Notes under the pieces: model-generated
The model's input: only the letters and a program-made list of their open reading frames with translations
Told to the model about the DNA's origin: nothing
The model's database searches: none
From: Rhexocercosporidium sp. MPI-PUGE-AT-0058
Lineage: Eukaryota > Ascomycota > Leotiomycetes > Helotiales
Length of the DNA: 64,000 nucleotides
NCBI GenBank assembly: GCA_020746875.1
Contig: JAGTJL010000028.1
Location: 62,001-126,000, forward strand
Direction: 5' to 3'
Shown here: piece by piece, positions 33,980-46,000 of the stretch
Position numbering within the stretch: the first letter of the stretch is position 1
Layout: each line of letters starts with the position of its first letter
Translations under genes and position numbers: made by a program

Positions 33980-34300
33980 GTGATCATTATTCAGCCTGCT
34001 CACACTTTCACCGCGCCAATCCTCTGCGAAATCGTTCAAGGAGCAGAGAACTTCGAATATCGCCGTGGCCATGAATTCCCACCTATCGTAGGCATATACG
34101 AGGCGCTCTCATACACAGGGGAGAACCTACTCCGACCGAATCTATAGTGTTGAACGGCAAGACCATAAAAATTACGAAGAATTTGGACTGTGCCATGCGG
34201 CACCTTAGGCTGAAATACGATCCAAGAAGGCTTTGGATTGATGGACTTTGTCCATAAGTCGATTGATACTAAACGAAATACCTCGGATACTTGAGGCTTG
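33980..34300 (+). pseudogene. HET-domain fragment, N-terminal half
   Basis: The plus strand shows degraded HET-domain (PF06985) sequence in order. FTAPILCEIVQGAENFEYRR leads to GIYEALSYTGENL (family YEALSYxWG), then after a stop comes VLNGKTIKITKNLDCAMRHL. RRLWIDGLCP follows (family LWIDAxCINQxD), then stops within what would be the D-x-x-E-R segment around 34250-34290. At least four stops interrupt it. It lacks everything downstream of the CINQ block, which makes it complementary to the C-terminal HET fragment at 39900. Confidence 0.65.
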
Positions 34301-34972
34301 GACCTCTGCTTTCTGAGGGGTTTTATTTTTCGCTAGTCGGAGCAGGAAATATATTATTCCTTGTGTTCCAAATCAGAACATATTAACCAATCCTTGTACA
34401 TCTGACAGGGAAGCGAGAACGGATGCCTCCACCGAAACACGTGGCTATGTTCCAACGGCAAGCATCAGTAATGCTATATTTAGATATTGTAACGTGTTTC
34501 CGGCCGCTTGTGTTGGCCCCGCTCTCATCAGGCTTACCATCTCAATAAAGGATAGAGCAGCTCCAGCCAGAATCTGTCGTCATCCCTTATCAACTGTCTC
34601 TGGGTTCTGCAATAGGGTTCTTCCTATCGGTCGTTTCCAGCAAAAAAGACACTCCTCCAGCCTAAGGGTTGGCTGAAAGCACAACACAAAAGTATCATTG
34701 AAGTCGATTTTTGCTTAAATTATCTATTTTGTAGAAGGTTCGCGAGGGTGTAGCCGTGCTTGAGGGCAGAATACAACGAACTGGGGACGTTCTGTCAAGT
34801 GGAGGGCTTGCATCTACCGAGCGACACCTATCGGCTAGAGGCAAAGAGGCAAGTCGATCTCATCCTTTTATGCTATGAAGCTCCTCAAGTTAAGTTCTCA
34901 TAGGCTAAAGGCCGAAACCGAAAGTGATCGAAGGAGGCTCCGGGCCTACCTACTACGGTCAGGCGTTCTAGA
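34301..34972. other. Region upstream of the intact HET gene
   Basis: This is probably degraded repeat or intergenic DNA plus the HET promoter. I see no recognisable gene. Confidence 0.4.
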
Positions 34973-37347
34973 ATGCAATCATATACGTCATTTAGGCCCT
35001 GCCCAGATTGCAACCACTTGGTTCGCCATATCGCCCTGCCGAGCCAAGAGGCGTGTCTGAACGAAGTTTCCGATTTCAAAATCAATTACGTGGAGAGAGA
35101 TGACTTGGGTGCCAGGAATTTCAATGACCATCTTGGGCCTCATTCGCTGGAGGCTTTTTCTATAGACTTCTGCGATCGCTGTCTCGTACTGTTCGTTCGA
35201 GTATGTAAATGGCCTGGCCAAGACAGAGACTTTGAAATCTCGACCGGGACGAGGGTACGAATTACAAATGCGCGCCTTTTCGTTGGTCCTGATGTAAGGG
35301 AATGCGACCCAGTTCTTAGGGTGATTTATCCCATTGAACTCTATGGGGTGAGATACTTGGCACTTAAGACAGAAATTGGAACACAAAAAGATGGAGTGGG
35401 CGATGAAGAGGACTGGGAAACAGAAGAAGAGTGGGAAGACTACATGGGAAACGTTTCCAAAAGTCCATGCGACAATGAAATTCAGGTATTCTCACAATCC
35501 TCGCGATCATCACAATCCTTACAACTTCATATTGGAACAGGTGAGGCAAAATTTTGACATGTCTAGTTGCATTGAAGACGTCTAATCGTCACTAGGAGAT
35601 GGTGTTGGTCCAGACTTGGATATTTTCGATGACTCGCTAATTTTTGGATTCCTGGATCCCCAAATGCTCCAACTTATGCAGAACAGCATTGATTGGTGCA
35701 TCAAAAAGCATCGATTCTGTCAATTGCCTACAAGTACGTTTATGCCAACACGGTTACTTGATATTAGCAATAAATCGCTTCCTTGTTTATTTTTACCCGA
35801 CAAAAAATTTCATGAGAAGTATGCAACCTTAAGCTATTGCTGGGGGAAAGAGATCCCTTTGAGGACTTTAAGTAGTAACATCGAAGAGATGAAGCGCGGG
35901 ATACTACTCAAGGGGTACGTGACCTACTGATCCTCTGCTAGTCACTACTAACGTATCAATCCATAGAATGCCGCAGACATATCAAGACGCTATACACGTT
36001 ACACATGCTCTAGGGCTTCGTTACTTGTGGATAGACGCACTCTGCATAATACAGGAATGCCCAAAAGACTGGGCCAAGGAGAATCAAAACATGGGAAATA
36101 TTTACAAGAACTCGCACATCACAATAGCACCCATCGCGAGTAAGTCTTGCTCGGACGGTTTTCTTCAATACCGTGAAGAACTTGTCAATGGCAGACGAAG
36201 GCAGATAGCTCAAATTCGGTCAAGTACAAAGAGGCACCCTGCATCCTCATCTACATTGTACCTCCTCGAAAAGCTTGATGTCACTATATCCCTTGATTCC
36301 ATCCTGAAGGATGATGATCCTGGCCTCTGGAGCAGGCGCGGTTGGACCTTCCAAGAGTATCAGCTTTCGCCTAGAATACTCGGTTTCAGCCAACATTACC
36401 TATTCTTTGACTGTAGAAACGGTGAACATGCTGAAAGTGGTGAGATACGAACATTATATGATACACGCCGGGCTCTATTCAAAACCAGGGGCTCCGATCC
36501 AAACCCTTCACTCGGATATATCGATGGATATTCAGAGTGGTACGATATTATCGGCAACATGTATTCTAGTAGGCACTTCACAAAACCAAGTGATAGGCTG
36601 CCAGCTCTTACTGGTTTTGCTAAAGAATGGGGAACAATGATAAAGGAGAGTGGGGAAATCGACCGGTATGTTGCTGGGTTGTGGGAGAAAGACATGCCGC
36701 GCGGTTTGCTCTGGAGGTCTCAATCGAAAGGAAGCCGGCCCTTGGAATATGCCGCCCCATCTTGGTCTTGGGCTAGTATTATTGGAGAAGTCTACTGGCC
36801 ATGGGAAAAGGACGGAATTCGACAGGGACTCGACCACAAGAAAGCATCGAAAATATCACGGCAATCCGGAGCCTCAGAAATTGACTATCCCTTCACGCTA
36901 GAGGAAATTGACATACCAGGGGAAGATCAATATAGTCCAGTAACTAGTGGGTCTATTACAGTGTCTGCCTTCCTCCAGAAAATGCGCTTAAATCCCCCAT
37001 CTCCCAATTATGATCAAGGCAGCCTCGAATTTCTCGATAGGAACGGGTCTCAAAGTTACGGTAACCCTTTGCATGCCGTGTTAGAAAACACTCTAACCAT
37101 CATCTCGCCTGATGTTCCCTCCGAATTTGTTAATGCAAGGGACGTGTGGTGCTTCTTAGTTGCAAGACGTCAAGCCTCTGCAAATTCTTCCCGAATGAAT
37201 TATGCTGGGTTATTATTACTCAGTATGGAGAGTATGGATGACAATGTAAATTGCTTTACGCGTTTTGGGTATTTTGAAATTGTTTGTTGGGACAGGGACA
37301 GGAAAATTCTTAACTGTATGGAGAAAAGGAAAATTATTATAATATAA
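34973..37347 (+). CDS. HET-domain protein (heterokaryon-incompatibility type), intact
   Basis: HET-domain proteins mediate non-self recognition and programmed cell death in filamentous ascomycetes. Three exons (34973-35540, 35596-35914, 35967-37347) close exactly as 755 residues. The start MQSYTSFRPCPDCNHLVRH carries a small Cys pair. The linker is acidic (GDEEDWETEEEWEDYMG). The HET domain begins with HEKYATLSYCWGKEIPLRTL, continues across intron 2 as MPQTYQDAIHVTHALGLRYL and WIDALCIIQECPKDWAKEN, then MGNIYKNSHITIAPIASKSC. It ends in the conserved RRGWTFQEYQLSPRILGF, followed by the typical DRLPALTGFAKEWG region. All key blocks are present and uninterrupted. No NACHT, ankyrin or WD repeats follow. 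A GATRPTRPW-like variable tail is absent; the C-terminus is Lys/Ile-rich (KRKIIII). Confidence 0.92.
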
Positions 37348-37860
37348 TTCGTAGTCGAGGTTACTTTAGATGCACTGGCATATAAAATTATTTATTTTAA
37401 TTTTATTCCTTTACTTCTGCTATGTGAAATTTATAACTTTATAAAATTCCCAGGGAGACTATGTCGGCTCTTAGAGATCCTAAACAGGGCTTCCTTTTCT
37501 TCCCCTTTTCTTCTAGTTTTATAATAAAAGAAATAATACGTGATCTAGCAACGCAAAGGGAATAGCAGTGCGCTATTAGCATAGATACAGGCGTGTGTCT
37601 CGGAGATAAAGATACGGAGTTGCGGAGAAAGGAACTCTTAAGGCAAGAGTTTATAATTCTAGTAGTCATGGTAGTTCACCAGGTTATTTCTGAGATTCTC
37701 AGTCAAGGTCTATCACAGGTCAAGCAAAGAAGTCTTGGTAGCGCGCGGGGTTCTGCCGTGGATGAGCGACTTGCCCTTTTTTTATAGATGGAATAATACA
37801 GTCTGCATAAAATAAGACGAAATTGCCGACAAAAACCTTTTCATATCCCTTATGTATAAG
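37348..37860. other. AT-rich spacer between HET gene and piggyBac relic
   Basis: No gene is recognised. The sequence is AT-rich at 37348-37460 and otherwise of mixed composition. It does not read as the missing middle of a HET gene. Confidence 0.4.
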
Positions 37861-37888
37861 ATATCCCCTTAAAACCGAGACGCGCCAG
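37861..37888. repeat. Left terminal inverted repeat of the piggyBac relic
   Basis: It starts ATATCCCCTTAAAACCGA, identical over 18 bp to the reverse complement of the right end, then continues GACGCGCCAG against TTCGCCGCGCCAG. A TTAA lies within the repeat at 37869-37872. Confidence 0.75.
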
Positions 37889-39868
37889 GCTCCAGGGACC
37901 ACCCGCTGAAGGTAAGGCGCTAAGTGCCTATCATCGTGGGGCTTTAGGCGCTCGGACTAGGATAAACAAAACAATGTAAATAAACCTACTTTTATACCTA
38001 AATCTCTGTATTTTAATATCGTGTAACTATGCCCGAGTTTGCGACAACCGATCCCACCGATGCTGGGACCTTAAGGCCCATCGCACCACCTTTACAAAAG
38101 AAAGGATCGAAGTTTTAGCCTTTAGACTGCCTTGACTTTAATATTGAGCTGTGCATCCCCGAGGATGTATCCTTAGATGATCCTATCTCTCTTTTTATAT
38201 AGTATTATATCCTAGAAATCATTTAAGGCATCGTTGAAAGCACTAACTCTTATGTTAAGCTTGGGAAAGACAAAAAACTACTTAAATGGACACCGATTAT
38301 CGCTAAAGAGATTTACCTTTACTTCGCTTTTTTAATTTATATAATAATTGTTCCTATGAATAAAATACGGGATTATTGGAGTACTCGGCCTATTACTCCT
38401 TTCCATAAGATTACTAAGGTCTTTTCTAGAGACCGTTTTATGGATTTATAGACGCGGTTTCGGGTCGCATTTAACGATATTAAAGATACGTATGAGAAGG
38501 TGGAAATAGCTATAACTTCCTTAAATCAAGAGTAATTAAGTTAATTCTTATATAGGCAGAACCGCTAAATACGCATATATAAAATGTGAATCTACGGATA
38601 TGGAAACCTAGGCGGGATGTTGCTGTGGACGAGGCGATTCAACGGTTCTAAGGTCGATCCAAACTCGTTACGATTATCCTTAGCAAGCCTACGCTTACCG
38701 GTTTAAAGATATGGGTTATTGCACAATCCGGCTTCTTTTTACGCTGGATTTTCCATATATCTAGGAAGAAGGGCAGTCCTATAAGCATTACAAAGCCGAA
38801 GAGGGCGGGGTTAAATAATACATAGGCAGTTGTACCATATTTATTACAATTACTCCCTAAAGTACGATACTATGTTTATTTGGATAATTTATTCTTATTT
38901 ATTTTGTTGTTTGAATACCTTTGGAAGCTTGGTTTTGGTGCAACTAGTACTTATAGAACTAGTTCCGGTGTATTACAAGATCTTATAGATTTAAAGAAAG
39001 AGGACAAGGGAGAGAACGCTATGCCGTGGGGGACAGTTCACGCTTTTCTAACGGAGTCGAATATAGTTAATTAAACTGGTTTTAAAGATGGTGCCTTTGC
39101 ACTCGCTATGTCTACTGTATAGGATGGAGTTAAGAAGGTATTGCGACTTAGAAAACGCCCGAAACAAACAGCCAAAAACGCCAAAACCTCTCGAGTCCCC
39201 TTTGGAGATAAGGCTAGAAAATAGCTCTGGATACCTCAATTGTACGACGCTTACAACCATAATATGGGAGCTGTCGATATAGGAGATCAGCTACAAAATC
39301 ATAATAAGGGAAACCGACGACTGAGGCGAGGTGTAATACAAGTTTTACATTAATTCATACTCTTAGTAGTCTTAAGCAACTGCTACTTAATTCTTTGCTA
39401 TTCTGGCCACCACGGAACTATCGATTTAAACAGTTAAGACGATTTCCGGTATCAACTAGTGGAAGCATTAATAGCTATAGGAGAGGATGCACCGGACACT
39501 CGCAAACGGTCGTATTTTAGTGCATTTGGAGACGATTTAGAGGTTCTTATGCATCGCCACGAGTTTGTAAAGATGAAGACAAAAGGGGATTGCTGGACTT
39601 GTAAAGGGAGTAGGATTGGAGACTCTAGGCCTATTAAACGTGTTGCTTTATAGGTTATTGCAGTCAATAAGGGTCGCTCTATTATGCGAAGGTGCTCTCG
39701 ATGGGGGTGTGTCCAGTGCAATCGTCACTTTTGTAATAATCATAGTTGTTTTCCTAAATACTATAGTAATTTGCCTTGAAATTAGGAATTTGGTGGTGAT
39801 ACGCCTGAAATTTAGTGAGGCTCGCTTAATCTAGGGGCTCTTTACAGGGGTCTTACAGGCTCCACAGG

Positions 39869-39899
39869 CTGGCGCGGCGAATCGGTTTTAAGGGGATAT
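39869..39899. repeat. Right terminal inverted repeat of the piggyBac relic
   Basis: It ends TCGGTTTTAAGGGGATAT, the mirror of the left end. HET-coding sequence starts within two bases of its outer edge. Confidence 0.75.
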
Positions 39900-40850
39900 G
39901 CGACCGCTTCGAGGACGATTGTGTGGCTTGGTGAAGCGACAGCCGACAGCGACGACGCAATATCCATTCTCGAGGACTCGGCTTCAAAGGTTGAGCACAA
40001 TGCCTCGCATGAATCACAGTCGCGAAACGCGAGCGATATCTTACGAAAAGCGCATAATATTACGGAGAGCGATACAGAAAAATGGAAGGCGTTGGCGAAC
40101 TTTGGTTCGCGTTCTTGGTGGTCTCGAGTCTGGGTCATGCAGGAGATTGCCTGCTCGAAGAAGGCTAGTATAGTTCAATGTGGGCACCGCATCACGAACT
40201 GGAAGAAGCTCGTAGTAGGAATTCATGTCATGTACGACAGAATAGTTGGTATGGCTGCAATCTCAGAAACTTTCAGACCGGCTCACAAACTGGAGCGTGC
40301 TCTACTCATGCAATCGGCAGAGAGCTTTTATGAAGCATTGGAGCGTGGGCGAGGTGCAGCGGATTCTGATAACAGAGACAAAGTTTTTGGTGTCTTGCAC
40401 CTATCTAAACGAGATGACGGGATCAATCTGGCTGCTGACTATAACAACAACATCGTCGAAGTATACACCGCCACAGCTAGGCTCCTGCTTAGTAACTTTG
40501 ATGACCTCCGTCTTCTTGCACTATGCGATCACTGCGACGGTCCTGTAGAGCAGTGGCTCGGACTCTATGATTCTCAGACAAGTGGTCTGCCTTCTTGGGT
40601 ACCGGACTGGGCCGATCGCAGACCGTATTCATCGATATCGAGACACATATCCGATGAAATGGTCAACATTCGTCTCGCGACAGGGTGCGTCTCGCTACGC
40701 AGGTATGGACGTTAAATGGCCACCTCATCTCACTTGCCTCCTTGTGGGTGAGGGTGAACATGTCGGTATCATTTTTTGGCCATTGTGTTTGAAGCTGCAT
40801 ACCTTGAAATTTCCCAGGGTGCAGTATGTTCTCTTTCTCGTCATTGTTTC
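39900..40850 (+). pseudogene. HET-domain gene fragment, C-terminal part
   Basis: Directly beside the transposon end the frame reads ATASRTIVWLGEATADSDDA, the HET block that follows the CINQ/IY region. It then runs open to about 40660: WWSRVWVMQEIACSKKASIV, CGHRITNWKKLV, DSDNRDKVFGVLHLSKRDDG and GLPSWVPDW, all typical of the C-terminal part of HET proteins. After VPDW the frame shifts; continuing coding character is seen in another frame (SRYAGMDVKWPPHLTCLLVG) to about 40790. The N-terminal HET half (YxALSYxWG to CINQ) is missing, so this is a truncated, frameshifted copy. The interior has only mild decay compared with the adjacent transposon. Confidence 0.78.
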
Positions 40851-41205
40851 CAGCCCACCAACTAGGGTCAATCTTCGTTTGCGGCTCTGTCACAGGATAA
40901 TTTACAATCAAACGAAAGCTGTCATTCATCTATCAAATTTCATCGACAAACAACCACACTCAAATGTCTCAGTTTTGCAAACCTCTCCTCGTAACCCACA
41001 ACTAAAACTTCACTCATTGCGGCCCGAGTCCCAAGCATGTTCTAGGTGCTCTTCACGGTCGCGCGGCGAGCCATGGGCGCTCTCTCATGCAGAACAGCCT
41101 CCCTTTCTAACACTCCACACACCCTCTGCTCGACAATGCCCCTCCAGCTCATCCTCTCCCTCCCTTCATCCACCTTAACATTCCTGTCCTCCTCATCCTT
41201 CCACC

Positions 41206-41933
41206 ATGCACACCAACCCTCTCACGGACCTACACACTCGTCTCCTTCAGCAGCTAAACCTTTCTTTTCGCTGCCTTCCTCGCGCTCATCCCCATCTCCA
41301 TAATTCACACACCTCCCTTATGATCTCGCATCATGATCACAGCACCGCTAGGATCGGGAAAGAGATCGGGAAATGGCGAAATAGAATATCGATCTATGGC
41401 ACACTTCTCTGCTGGATTGAAATCCTCCTCGCTTTCATAGCTCTGGCGATCAAATTGCTGTCAATAAAGTGAGTCCTAATTTTTTCAACATCGTGGCTTT
41501 GGTCGGGATAGGTATCCTCTCGTTGGGTGTGTTTATCTTCGCTCTCTTTTCGGAGCATCCTGCTTTTTCAACTGGCAGATACGATGAAATCACGGGGAAA
41601 GAACTGAAATCCGCTAGGCAGAAACGAGAACGAGAAGTAGAGGCAGAAGAGAAGCGGAGAGAGAGAATCAGGAAGAGGGAGAGGGAGAGGGAATGGGAAG
41701 ATCCCCTTGCTACACCTACCACGCCTACGAACCACCAACATGTACAGCCGCATATGTCACTCACGCCCGCGCCCGGCGAAGAGAAAGCGGCTTTTGCGAA
41801 GGCGCAGGCGCAGCGACTTGCTCTTTTGGGGGGCAGAAAGGGGATGGGGGAGAGCCACGAGGGAGGTGATATTAGAAGTGGATGGGATGGCTTGTGTTGG
41901 GTGTTTTTATTATGCAGGGGATTTGCTTGTTGA
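41206..41933 (+). CDS. Possible small membrane protein with charged coiled coil
   Basis: Two neighbouring frames look coding. 41206-41472 ends in a hydrophobic helix (SIYGTLLCWIEILLAFIALA). The next frame (from about 41475) has a second helix (IVALVGIGILSLGVFIFALF) and then a very basic/acidic helix (SARQKREREVEAEEKRRERI). The obvious intron (GTGAGT at 41469 to GATAG at 41511) would join them out of phase, so either another splice pattern or a frameshift is involved. No family is recognised. If real, this is a two-span membrane protein with a cytosolic coiled coil. Confidence 0.3.
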
Positions 41934-43047
41934 TTCTTTTGATTTTGGGGTTAGGCAGATTGTAGATGGGAGGGTCTTTGTAGGTGATAGGAGGTGTGGT
42001 GGGATCAGGGTTGGGGTTGTGGAGTTTATGAGGGATTATGATGTTAGTGGCACTAGTGGTGATGGCCGAGGGGGGGAGGGAAAGAAAAGACTTTTGCGGC
42101 TACGAAGACCAAGACCGAGACCGCGACTGAGAAGATCACAATTACAAGTGCGGTGGTGGGAACGCAAGTTGGACGTTGACCGAGACGGATAGGAAGACAC
42201 TGACGCAGACGTTGAGGAAAGGGACGGGGCTTGTGTTAATAAAGCATAAGTGGGGAGGTGGAGGGGGTGTGAAGACTGTAGTCGTTCCTAACAGTACGAC
42301 TACCACTATTAAGTTTTAAGATAGCAAAAAGAACTGGTTTGTGGACATGAAAACTGTTTAAGGTTTGCGCTTTCACTTTTTTTGGTTTAGAGTACCGCTT
42401 GCTTTAGACAAGGGGACGTCTAACGACTCACCCTTAGATCTCGCCTACTTCGCTTAATTCTAGTACTCAATACTTAATAACTTTATATTATGTTAATTTC
42501 TATACAAGCTATTATAAAGTCTGAATCTCCTCTTAATTCTGATTTTAATGACTTAATTTAGCGTTCTTTAACTGCGATTTAAGCCTTCTTAATAGCTGAA
42601 AGTGGCCGTCCAAGCTACCGCAGTATTGCGTTCCAGCCTATTCCTCTTTATCCTTTGCTCTCCTACTTGTACAGCGATGCAGTCCACTGCCGCCTCTTCT
42701 GCGGTAACATGAAAGCCTAATATACTAATCAAGAGTGGATAAGAAGAGACTCTAACATCTTCCTCATCGGTCTGGCTGCGCGGAGACTTACAACAGTGAC
42801 ATATGCGACTTAGGACATGACCGGAATACTGACATCATGGAATGCCCGAATCATCGGGACGCGGCTTCGAAATAGCCTGGTAATCAGACTGAGAATTGGG
42901 GGCCAACCGAATCTACTGTAATGCCCGCCGCATATTCACAGCCGCACTCAGCCCCGTACCCGTAGGGCGTAACTTGCCCCTGACCAACCCCGTCACTCGT
43001 AACATACCAATTCCTCTCCTATCTTGCCCTTTAAGATAGTATTCATT
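41934..43047. other. Region without a supported gene
   Basis: AT-rich, stop-dense sequence at about 42400-42610 suggests an old repeat. I found no transposase motif. Confidence 0.4.
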
Positions 43048-46000
43048 TTAAACTACAATGTCGTCTGCTAAATTAGCTTCAAGCTCTTCCTGCCTCTGCA
43101 GCAATCCCTTCCTCCACTGTCTCTCCTTGCGCGAGTATATCTTGCCGATTACAGCCCGTCTACTCTCCTCCAAGGAGAAGTCCCTTTGCCTCCAAAAGTA
43201 TGATGTAATATGGCGAAGATATGTATACTCGAGGAAGATTGCCCACACAATGCTGACGACGAAGAAAACTACCCTCCATACGACGTACGCGAAGCCGAAC
43301 ACGATGTATCGAATATGTCTCGAGAATGCCAGGCTGATAGATATAATGATCACGCCGATGGAGATAGGAACTGGCATGAGTTAGCACTACATTTCATCTT
43401 GGGGACTGCCGGACTTGGTGTGGTACTTACAAAGGAGTCGGAATTGCTGACTCAACGACATGCTATTGCCTCCATCTGGTGTTGAGAAGTCACTGGCATT
43501 CATACCGAAAACTGAGCTCATGAATGAGAGTGGCAAGAAGACGATAGTGACAATGGTGAAGGTCATGATCGATCGCCCCTGACTTATAGTCTCATGTGAT
43601 TGCTTCACGGCGTATTTCGCTTCGAAGATACTCGCTTGTTGCTGTTTGATGTCCAGATGATCTCTCAGCTAGTTCTTAGTTAGCCTCTTGTCGATTTCCA
43701 CAAGTTGTTGGGTGTTGGCGACACACCTGAGTAGAGACAAGAACAGCCCGCTCCTCCAAAGTCTGGAACTCTCGTCTTCGCTGGGATATGTCACGATGTA
43801 AATTGGCTACATTACGCAATGTGCTGGTTGGTATCGAGTTGACATGGGGTGATTGAGCATCAGGCGTCTCAGTCCCATATGGACGTCCTTGCTTAAACAT
43901 CTGGGGGGTGGGATCTATCGTCGAGGAGTTTATTGATGGAAATCCCTCCTTTCCAACCTGGCTTGTATGCATGGGCGCCTGTTCGAAGAAGGTCCTGGTG
44001 TTTAGTACAATACTTGGCGCATTTTCTGAGAGGTTCTTTACAACAGATTCGAACTCATGTAGCTGATGAAGTTGCTCGGAGAATGTTTCTACGATCTGAA
44101 GTTGGTCAGTGAAGATCTGGCTTATCATGCGTGCCTGCTCAATAATGCTGTGAATTTCCATCGTCAATTGACCCTCAATGTTTATACTCAAGTGCCTCCG
44201 GAATTGGATCTCGGAATCAACTGTCTTAAATTTTCCTGAGCTCAATCTGTCGATCTGCCGCCAGAAGGTCTCAAAGTTGACACGCTGCATTTCCGACTAT
44301 CAATTGACTGTCAGTCGTCAGACTTTAATTCTTGAGGGAAGACTTACAACGTTGCTCAAGGCGTTTGAGAAGATTTTCACCAGTTCTGGCCGTTCATCGA
44401 AAAATACACTCGAGTCAAAGAAGACTTTTGAGCATTGGTCCATGATAAGCAAAGCCATGTCATACACAGATCGGATTTCCCCCTCGTGGAGCATATCCAG
44501 GCGCTTCCGGATGCCCTTGTGCACACTTGACCAGTCTGGTTTGTTACAACCCCAGCGCTTTGGGAAGCTAGAGATTATGGTATCTTCAAAATCAGCGATT
44601 TTCTGCGGCAATAGGAAGTACTCGGTGCTCACTATCGTCAAGGACATACAGCCACAACTGATCAAGCATCAGAACTTGGGGTGTTCTCCAAAAGCTTTCA
44701 CCACGCTGCGTTTCCCGATATAATACTTGCTCTTCGTCTCGCCAGTACGATTGATGCAGTGACCGGCGAGCATGTAAGGGAGGATCCTTAAAAAGATGGC
44801 CGCGGAGGAGCTGAATATCAAGCTCGATATTCAGGGCATTGTATAGTTTGGCAATCTGTAGCAGATATTCACCTAATTTCGACCTTCGCAATGAACGATT
44901 CCTCTTCTTTTTGGAAGTTGGGCTTCCCTCCGGTGCTTCGGTGAAAAAGAGAGCTGTTTGGTGTCTGTCTTCGGCAGTTTTTACACCTATTTCTTTGAGC
45001 AGTGTTTCCCATTGCATTCGCGAATTTCCCCTCGTGCCGCGGCGATCTTTTCGATCTCTTTGAATTTCTTCTTGCATTACCTCGGCCATCCGTTTCCGTC
45101 TTTCGTATGTCTCCCAGTGCAAATAAGGCATCTAGTATCTGTTAGATTTGCACCTAGAGACGAAGAGTGTTTGCTCACAAATATCGCAAAATTCTTGCTG
45201 TTGTTATCTAGGTAAATCAAAACATGAGTACAGTAGGTCCAATGTAGGGGCTGGAAATATGTGTACCAGGCATTATGAGCGAGCTACGGGGCTGCATTTG
45301 TCGATCATAGATCTCTCCCTTTTGCAAAGAAGTCCAAAATTCTCGGCGGAGAAGGTTAGACGAATGTGTAGCATATCGTTCATGCCTCCGATAGTTGTAT
45401 TCGGCAGGAGTGTGCTCTCCATAGTACCGCGCAATTGCCTCCTATGAATACCATCAACATCGGGTCTAGATATGCAGAAGAGAAACATGAGGATAAATTA
45501 AGTGAGAAATACCTCAATCCAAAACATACAGTTGGCTGGAAAATGAAAGTATCGAATAGTGTTTGCTTCTGCCGGTATCGCCAATGGATTGGTATGGCTC
45601 GCATCAAGAACCTCTCCTAGAGGATATCTGTTGGTCTTGTAAGTCGTAAAGGACGAGGTGTCAGAGGATTTTGTAAGTGTTATCTTGTAAACCGAGATCC
45701 CCCAATTTGCAGCAGAAACTTGCTCAGGGATGATATCAGGCGCTCTCCGCCAAGGTTCGGAATACATTCTCTCCTGCGGTTTATTTCGCCCAAATATATT
45801 GCGAAAGAAGTTTGAGGACCGATTCTCAGAGTAGTCATTGTCTTCTGCTTCTTGACCGAGTACTTTAGGCCTTCGAGGTACGTCGGGCAGATGCCATCGG
45901 CGAACATCGTCAAGAATCCGCCGCTCGATAGCCATTCGATCGATCTCCTCCGGGTACCCAGCGTCCTTCCAGTAACGAGATCGTTTCTTGATGTTTTGCT

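Larger units (their letters stand above)
37861..39899 (+). mobile_element. RIP-degraded piggyBac DNA transposon
   Basis: A relic of about 2.04 kb bounded by matching inverted ends. Conceptual reading on the plus strand, through many stops, gives piggyBac (DDE_Tnp_1_7) blocks in the right order. These are KWTPIIAKEIYLYFAFLIY and IRDYWSTRPITPFHKI, the first catalytic Asp in VDEAIQRF near 38626, and the second in YVYLDNLFLF near 38876. The third is in YNHNMGAVDIGDQLQNHNKG near 39253, and the C-terminal Cys domain reads DCWTCKG then GCVQCNRHFC (39591-39745). Stops are mostly TAG/TAA and the DNA is AT-rich, as after RIP. It cannot encode a working transposase. Confidence 0.88.

Noticed and set aside
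37439..37860. Possible solo LTR left of the piggyBac relic
   Set aside because: No paired TG...CA ends or target duplication was seen, so there is no basis for calling an LTR.
45380..45607. Alternative C-terminal end of CorA-like exon 1 beyond 45513
   Set aside because: The run-on past the GTATTT donor lacks conservation; splicing restores the paralogue motif WVE/WIE-EA-RYYGE.
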